Positions 6,398-10,359 of a stretch of DNA of 10,359 bases are shown one piece after another; the stretch's first letter is position 1; every line of letters begins with the position of its first letter. The position numbers and the translations under genes are program-made. Source of the stretch: an uncultured bacterium (GTDB lineage: Bacteria; Fidelibacterota; Marinisomatia; Marinisomatales; UBA1611); assembly GCA_938092125.1 (NCBI GenBank), contig CALKMQ010000142.1:1-10359 (forward strand). Direction: 5' to 3'. Below the pieces are notes generated by a model. That model saw only the letters and a list, made by a program, of their open reading frames with translations, was not told the origin of the DNA and ran no database searches.

Positions 6398-7954
6398 ATG
6401 TTAGAAAACCCAAAGTTAAACACTGAAAATGTAAAAATTAAACGAGCTCTAATTTCTGTTTTTGATAAGACAAATTTAGCAATGCTTGGTAAAGAGCTTA
6501 ACTCTAGAGGCATTGAAATTTTATCAACCGGAGGTAGTGCTAGTTTTTTAAGAGAAAAAAACATTCCCGTTACCGATGTAAGTGACTACACTAATTTCCC
6601 GGAAATAATGGATGGTAGAGTCAAAACGATAAACCCCCTGATCGAAGGTGGTATACTCGGATTGAGAAATAAACATGAATCCGATGCTACTGAAAACAAT
6701 ATAAAATGGATTGATTTAGTTATCTGTAACCTCTACCCATTTTCTGAAACAATTTCAAAAGAAAATTGTGATCAAGCTCTAGCTTTAGAAAATATTGATA
6801 TCGGCGGACCCACAATGATAAGAAGTGCTGCAAAAAATGTTGGATGGGCAACAGTGATTGTTAACCCATCTGATTATGAACACATACTAGAAAATATAAA
6901 TGAAGAAAATGAAATTAATTTTGAAACACGTTCTTCTTTATCATCAAAAGCATTTGGACATACAGCTCAATACGATACTATAATTCATAATTATTTAAAA
7001 GAGTCGGCGCTCTCAAATGACTTTACATTGACCTATAAGAAACACTCCGATATGCGTTATGGAGAGAACCCTCACCAAGCTGCTTCTGCCTTTCAAATCC
7101 CAGGAGATAAATCAAATGGTATATTAAATGCAAAAATTCACCAAGGTAAAAAATTATCTTATAATAATATAATGGACGCAGATGCTGCTTTATCGTGTTT
7201 AAAAGAATTTAAATCAACAGCATGCGTTATTGTTAAACACGCAAACCCGTGCGGTGTTGCGCTTGGTGCAAACATGCTAGATGTTTATAAAAGAGCATTT
7301 TCTGCTGATAGTGTATCTGCCTTTGGTGGTGTTATTGCAATAAATCAACCCTGTGATGATTTACTTGCAAAAGAAATATCGAAAGTATTTGTAGAAATTA
7401 TTTTAGCTCCTGCTTTTACAAAAAAATCATTAGATATTTTATCAAAGAAAAAAAACCTTAGAGTCCTTGAGGTGGGGAATATTGAACCTCGAGACCAATT
7501 ACTTGAAGTAAGAAATATAGTTGGGGGATTGATTGTCCAAGAAACAGACACTAGTATCTTATCCAAAAATAAACTCGAGATAGTTACTGAACTAGAGCCA
7601 TCAGAAGAAGAAATAAATACAATGCTTTTTGGATGGAAAGTGTTAAAACATATTAAATCAAATGGCATTCTAATAGTAAAAGATAATACAACTGTTGGGG
7701 TTGGTGCTGGTCAAGTTAGTAGAGTTGATTCAGTTGATATAGCAATAAAAAAATCAGGGACAGAAATTAAAGACTCATTTCTATGTTCTGATGCCTTCTT
7801 CCCTTTTAGAGATAGTATTGATAAAATTGCGGGAAGTGGAATAAAGGCCGTACTACAGCCAGGAGGATCTATAAGAGATAATGAAGTAATATCAGCGTGT
7901 AATGAACATGGTATCGCCATGGTGTTTACAGGTCAGAGATGTTTCAAACATTAA
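6398..7954 (+). CDS. purH: Bifunctional AICAR formyltransferase / IMP cyclohydrolase
   Basis: Carries out the last two steps of IMP synthesis: formylation of AICAR, then ring closure of FAICAR. The 518-residue protein has an N-terminal MGS-like cyclohydrolase domain (about 15-150) with STGGSA (43-48), MDGRVKT (71-77), CNLYPF (110-115) and NIDIGGPTMIRSAAKN (132-147). The transformylase domain follows, with RYGENPHQA (220-228), KHANPCG (280-286, with the catalytic Lys280-His281 pair), SAFGGVIA (307-314) and SDAFFPFRDSID (464-475). It ends PGGSIRD and MVFTGQRCFKH. Two departures are visible. The usual KTLHPKIHGGIL reads KTINPLIEGGIL (76-87), losing two histidines, and Cys515 stands where many bacterial proteins have His. 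It begins one base after purN, without a Shine-Dalgarno, and is the last purine gene of the run. Confidence 0.97.
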   Translation: MLENPKLNTENVKIKRALISVFDKTNLAMLGKELNSRGIEILSTGGSASFLREKNIPVTDVSDYTNFPEIMDGRVKTINPLIEGGILGLRNKHESDATENNIKWIDLVICNLYPFSETISKENCDQALALENIDIGGPTMIRSAAKNVGWATVIVNPSDYEHILENINEENEINFETRSSLSSKAFGHTAQYDTIIHNYLKESALSNDFTLTYKKHSDMRYGENPHQAASAFQIPGDKSNGILNAKIHQGKKLSYNNIMDADAALSCLKEFKSTACVIVKHANPCGVALGANMLDVYKRAFSADSVSAFGGVIAINQPCDDLLAKEISKVFVEIILAPAFTKKSLDILSKKKNLRVLEVGNIEPRDQLLEVRNIVGGLIVQETDTSILSKNKLEIVTELEPSEEEINTMLFGWKVLKHIKSNGILIVKDNTTVGVGAGQVSRVDSVDIAIKKSGTEIKDSFLCSDAFFPFRDSIDKIAGSGIKAVLQPGGSIRDNEVISACNEHGIAMVFTGQRCFKH

Positions 7955-8001
7955 TAAGTAATAACACGCATATGGATATACTTTTACGTTAAATTTATTT
8001 T
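7955..8001 (+). promoter_or_regulatory. purH-kdsD spacer with a possible -10 element
   Basis: This 47-base AT-rich gap contains TATACT at 7977-7982, which begins 25 nt before the kdsD start. No good -35 hexamer lies 16-18 nt upstream of it. No hairpin followed by a T run is seen, so read-through from purH remains likely. Chance matches to a -10 box are common in DNA this AT-rich. Confidence 0.2.
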
Positions 8002-8982
8002 ATGAGTAATTCAAAAAATATAGAGGTTGGAAAAAATGTTATCAAAATAGAGGCTCAGGCAGTTGCTGCTATAGCTAATAGAATAGGGACTGAATTTGAT
8101 AATGCAGTTAATGCTATTCTTAATTGTAAAGGAAGATTGATTATATTAGGTATGGGAAAATCGGGATTGATATCCCAAAAAATTGCCTCTACAATGGCAT
8201 CTACAGGAACCCCTTCACATTTTGTTCACCCAGCTGATGCCTTTCATGGTGACCTTGGAATGATTACAAAAGAAGATGTTGTATTGATGGTTAGTAATAG
8301 TGGTGAAACACATGAACTTCTTGAGATAATTCCATCTTTAAAACGAAAAGCAGTACCAACTATCAGCATGGTCGGTAAGGAAAATTCTACTTTATTTAAA
8401 AATACAGACTATGCTTTAGACACTTCAGTAGAAAAAGAAGCGTGCACCTTAGATCTGGCTCCAACAGCAAGTACAACTGCAACACTTGCGATGGGGGATG
8501 CATTAGCTGTAGCTCTTTTAGAGAGCAGAGGATTCAATGCTCAGGATTTTGCAGAGCTCCACCCAGGAGGTTCACTAGGGAAAAAATTATTGCTTAAAGT
8601 AGATCAACTAATACATAAAGACAACGAAATCCCATTTGTTCATAGAAATACTAGCCTAAAAGATGCTCTCTTAACCATATCCGAAAAAGGGTTAGGAATA
8701 ACCGGCGTATTAGATGAAAAAGATAATTTAATTGGAATAATTACAGATGGTGATATTAGAAGAGGAATTGAAAAAGGCGGCAACAATATATTTGATAAAA
8801 CTGCTGAAGATTTTATGTCTTTAAACCCAAAAACTATCTCAACAGACACTCTGGCAATAACAGCTCTAGAAACCATGGAAAAGTATAATATTACTAGTCT
8901 GTTTGTTTATTCGTTAAATGATTTAAAAAAACCTGATGGCATTATACATATTCATGATATTCTAAAAACCGGGATTAAATAA
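8002..8982 (+). CDS. kdsD: D-arabinose 5-phosphate isomerase (KdsD/KpsF family)
   Basis: Interconverts ribulose 5-phosphate and arabinose 5-phosphate, the first step towards KDO, the sugar joining lipid A to core oligosaccharide. The 326-residue protein has an N-terminal SIS sugar-isomerase domain with GMGKSG (50-55), HPADAFHGDLG (76-86), SNSGET (98-103), KEACTLDLAPTAST (145-158) and HPGGSLGKKLL (187-197). Two CBS domains follow (about 205-260 and 268-323; DGDIRRG at 249-255). Lys53, Glu105, Glu146 and His187 correspond, at a constant offset of six, to Lys59, Glu111, Glu152 and His193, the active-site residues reported for E. coli KdsD. It is the clearest sign of a Gram-negative outer membrane here. 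It sits 47 nt after purH with no Shine-Dalgarno, perhaps on the same transcript. KpsF or GutQ paralogues share this architecture, so housekeeping KdsD is an inference. Confidence 0.93.
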   Translation: MSNSKNIEVGKNVIKIEAQAVAAIANRIGTEFDNAVNAILNCKGRLIILGMGKSGLISQKIASTMASTGTPSHFVHPADAFHGDLGMITKEDVVLMVSNSGETHELLEIIPSLKRKAVPTISMVGKENSTLFKNTDYALDTSVEKEACTLDLAPTASTTATLAMGDALAVALLESRGFNAQDFAELHPGGSLGKKLLLKVDQLIHKDNEIPFVHRNTSLKDALLTISEKGLGITGVLDEKDNLIGIITDGDIRRGIEKGGNNIFDKTAEDFMSLNPKTISTDTLAITALETMEKYNITSLFVYSLNDLKKPDGIIHIHDILKTGIK

Positions 8983-9023
8983 TTGTATAAAACCCTAACA
9001 CAAATCTAATCTTTCTCTTTTAA

Positions 9024-9029
9024 TATAAT
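9024..9029 (+). promoter_or_regulatory. Possible -10 box ahead of the transporter gene
   Basis: A perfect TATAAT lies in the 65-nt gap after kdsD (8983-9047), 24 nt before the ATG. Transcription would then begin about a dozen bases ahead of the start codon. No convincing -35 hexamer is found 16-18 nt upstream (the area reads caaatc). This is weak evidence in AT-rich DNA. Confidence 0.3.
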
Positions 9030-9047
9030 TCTAGGGCAAAAGATTAA

Positions 9048-10154
9048 ATGAATAACGACACACTTAAAATTTTTGTAAAAACAGCTGGGATTATTTCTTC
9101 ACTTTACCTTTTTCTAGTTGGAATAGCTGGGATGTCATCTGCAATTAAGGGGATGGGTTCAGAATTTGCAGAGACAGTACTAACAACAACTAGTGATCCA
9201 TTCATTGCTTTATTTATCGGGATATTTTCTACCGTATTATTTCAGAGTTCTTCAACAACAACATCTTTAATCGTCGGAATGGTGAGTAGCGGAAGCCTTA
9301 CAATAGCAAGTTCAATACCAATGATAATGGGTGCAAATATTGGGACAACAGTAACAAATACAATAGTCTCTGTAGGACATATAAATAAGAGAAGTGAATT
9401 TAAGAGAGCCTTTGCAGCATCAACAGTTCATGACTTTTTTAATATTATGGCTGTAGCAATAGTATTCCCAATCGAAATAATTTTTCACCCCCTCCAAAAA
9501 ACATCAGAATGGTTTGCATTAAAGATGTTTGGAAAAATCGAAAACATTGAAGTCCTTCAATCTAAAAGTCCAATAAAATTAGCAGTAAAATCTGGTTCTA
9601 AATTCCTTCAAAAATTTACTTTTGATAATGATATAGTCTATCTTGTATTGAGCGTTTTTATAACGTTCCTCATGCTTTATAGTATCGTAAAACTTTTAAA
9701 GAGTTTAGTATTAAAAAAAATAGAAGGATTTTTTGATCAATATATTTTTAATACAGCTCTCAAAGCAATGGCGTTTGGTATTATCATTACGGTTATGGTC
9801 CAGAGCTCATCGATTACAACATCGCTAGTTGTGCCACTTGCAGGAGCTGGTGTTTTGACACTCCGCCAAATTTTTCCATTTACTCTTGGGGCAAATATAG
9901 GAACAACTGTTACCGCTCTTTTGGCCGCAATAACAGGAACAGTTTCTGCTCTCGTAGCTGCATTTAGCCACCTGCTCTTTAATATAATTGGTATCGTAAT
10001 TATTTATTGTATCCCGGTATTAAGAAATATCCCATTGAAAAGTGCTGAAATTATTTCTGAGAAAGCCGTAACAAAAAAGTACTTACCATTATTATATCTA
10101 TTTTTTATTTTTGTTTTTATACCCCTTTGTATTATTTATTTTGGAAGAACATAA
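9048..10154 (+). CDS. Na+/phosphate cotransporter family membrane protein, without PhoU domain
   Basis: Inner-membrane protein of the Na/Pi-cotransporter (NptA/SLC34-like) family, expected to move inorganic phosphate with Na+. The 368-residue protein has two Na_Pi_cotrans repeats. Each carries a QSSS motif (66-69 and 252-255), followed exactly 29 residues later by GANIGTTVT (95-103 and 281-289), and later an HxxFNI segment (128-133 and 308-313). About eight to ten hydrophobic stretches are seen, starting near residue 12 and ending near 364. Bacterial relatives such as E. coli YjbB (about 540 residues) carry a C-terminal PhoU-like domain. Here the protein stops after the last membrane segment, and the next gene appears to supply that domain. 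The substrate is inferred from the family; export versus import cannot be told from sequence. The start at 9048 gives MNNDTLKIFVKTAG, with only a weak AGGG upstream. Confidence 0.9.
   Translation: MNNDTLKIFVKTAGIISSLYLFLVGIAGMSSAIKGMGSEFAETVLTTTSDPFIALFIGIFSTVLFQSSSTTTSLIVGMVSSGSLTIASSIPMIMGANIGTTVTNTIVSVGHINKRSEFKRAFAASTVHDFFNIMAVAIVFPIEIIFHPLQKTSEWFALKMFGKIENIEVLQSKSPIKLAVKSGSKFLQKFTFDNDIVYLVLSVFITFLMLYSIVKLLKSLVLKKIEGFFDQYIFNTALKAMAFGIIITVMVQSSSITTSLVVPLAGAGVLTLRQIFPFTLGANIGTTVTALLAAITGTVSALVAAFSHLLFNIIGIVIIYCIPVLRNIPLKSAEIISEKAVTKKYLPLLYLFFIFVFIPLCIIYFGRT
9243..9356 (+). repeat. Internal duplication, copy 1 (Na/Pi repeat core)
   Basis: Codons 66-103 of the transporter run from QSSS to GANIGTTVT. 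This is the first of two related halves, visible at protein level rather than as a DNA repeat. The second copy is at 9801-9914 with the same internal spacing. Such paired QSSS repeats are a defining feature of the family and form the transport core. Confidence 0.85.
9801..9914 (+). repeat. Internal duplication, copy 2 (Na/Pi repeat core)
   Basis: Codons 252-289 of the transporter are the second QSSS...GANIGTTVT unit, the same length as copy 1 (38 residues). They share QSSS, TTSL and GANIGTTVT, but the DNA has diverged, so the duplication is old and family-wide rather than recent. Confidence 0.85.
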
Positions 10155-10169
10155 CAGTTTTTATTAATT

Positions 10170-10174
10170 GGAGG
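10170..10174 (+). promoter_or_regulatory. Strong Shine-Dalgarno ahead of the PhoU-like gene
   Basis: GGAGG lies four bases before the ATG at 10179, a textbook ribosome-binding core at fairly short spacing. It stands out because none of the other gene starts in the window has a comparable site. It fixes the start of the last gene. Confidence 0.75.
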
Positions 10175-10178
10175 AATC

Positions 10179-10359
10179 ATGTCAGTATTTAAAGATCTTG
10201 TAAATATTTGGAAATCGGAGGATAGTCTTTCTCAAGCATGGAATGAATCAAACGATATGCTTCATCTATCACATGAAATGTTCAATGATGCAGTTGACGC
10301 ATTACGATCTGGTGAAAAAAATAAGGTTATAAAAAGCATTAAACTTCGAGATGAAAAAA
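10179..10359 (+). CDS. PhoU-like domain protein, 5' part only
   Basis: The frame opens at ATG 10179 behind GGAGG and runs off the right edge after 60 complete codons. The visible N-terminus (MSVFKDLVNIWKSED...) is followed by a helix-like stretch, NDMLHLSHEMFNDAVDALRS (residues 25-44), and then KVIKSIKLRDEK. The pattern 'ML..S..MF..AV.AL..G......I...D' is typical of the first helical hairpin of a PhoU repeat. PhoU-like proteins are all-helical regulators of phosphate uptake and Pho signalling. In many Na/Pi cotransporters such a domain is fused to the C-terminus. Here it would be a separate protein encoded 24 nt downstream, probably co-transcribed and acting on the transporter at the membrane. 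With only the first hairpin visible the family call is moderate, and the full length is unknown. Confidence 0.65.
   Translation, partial: MSVFKDLVNIWKSEDSLSQAWNESNDMLHLSHEMFNDAVDALRSGEKNKVIKSIKLRDEK

Noticed and set aside
7345..7668. 107-codon open frame on the minus strand
   Set aside because: It sits inside the strongly conserved PurH frame; its serine/phenylalanine-rich composition is what the reverse complement of this AT-rich gene would give.
10155..10178. Possible terminator after the transporter gene (T-rich cagtttttatt)
   Set aside because: There is no preceding GC-rich inverted repeat, and the next gene follows at once with a good ribosome-binding site.
1..10359. CRISPR array, tRNA or rRNA genes, insertion sequence, phage or defence genes
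   Set aside because: No direct-repeat/spacer pattern, cloverleaf, transposase motif or terminal inverted repeats were seen; coding sequence with known housekeeping products fills nearly the whole window.

Overview
The window is an AT-rich stretch with all genes on the + strand and almost no intergenic DNA. It is the distal part of a purine biosynthesis operon followed by three non-purine genes. KdsD (D-arabinose 5-phosphate isomerase, which feeds KDO and lipopolysaccharide synthesis) points to a Gram-negative bacterium. Low GC, tight packing, almost no Shine-Dalgarno sequences and purine enzymes of mixed lineage types would suit an uncultured marine lineage such as the FCB/Marinimicrobia assemblage. 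That placement is a guess from style, not a demonstrated one.

Layout. Bases 1-340 hold the 3' end of a gene whose last 112 residues look like one and a half PurS-type modules (possibly the PurS part of FGAM synthase). It overlaps purC by 23 nt. Then come purC (318-1307), purE (1304-1690), purB (1680-3044), purF (3044-4498), purD (4517-5827), purN (5824-6396) and purH (6398-7954), joined by overlaps of 1-23 nt or gaps of 1-18 nt. After a 47-nt gap comes kdsD (8002-8982). After a further 65 nt comes a short Na+/phosphate cotransporter-family gene (9048-10154), then the first 60 codons of a PhoU-like gene (10179 to the edge).

How the genes fit together. PurF, PurD and PurN make phosphoribosylamine, GAR and FGAR. 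The upstream partial gene may belong to FGAM synthase (the next step). PurE, PurC and PurB convert AIR to AICAR, and PurH finishes IMP. PurL, PurQ and PurM are not in the window and may lie upstream. PurK is also absent but probably not needed, because PurE is the class II, CO2-using AIR carboxylase. The transporter and PhoU-like gene look like a two-gene version of proteins in which both domains are usually fused.

Most interesting points. The purine enzymes are a mosaic: a class II (animal/Treponema-like) PurE, a long plant/Legionella-like PurC, an archaeal-looking PurD, an AGxMD-type PurN, and E. coli-like PurB and PurF. A tandem PurS-like protein sits at the left edge. The purC-purE order and 4-nt overlap mirror the domain order of the animal PAICS fusion. 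I saw no CRISPR array, tRNA, rRNA, insertion sequence or convincing terminator.
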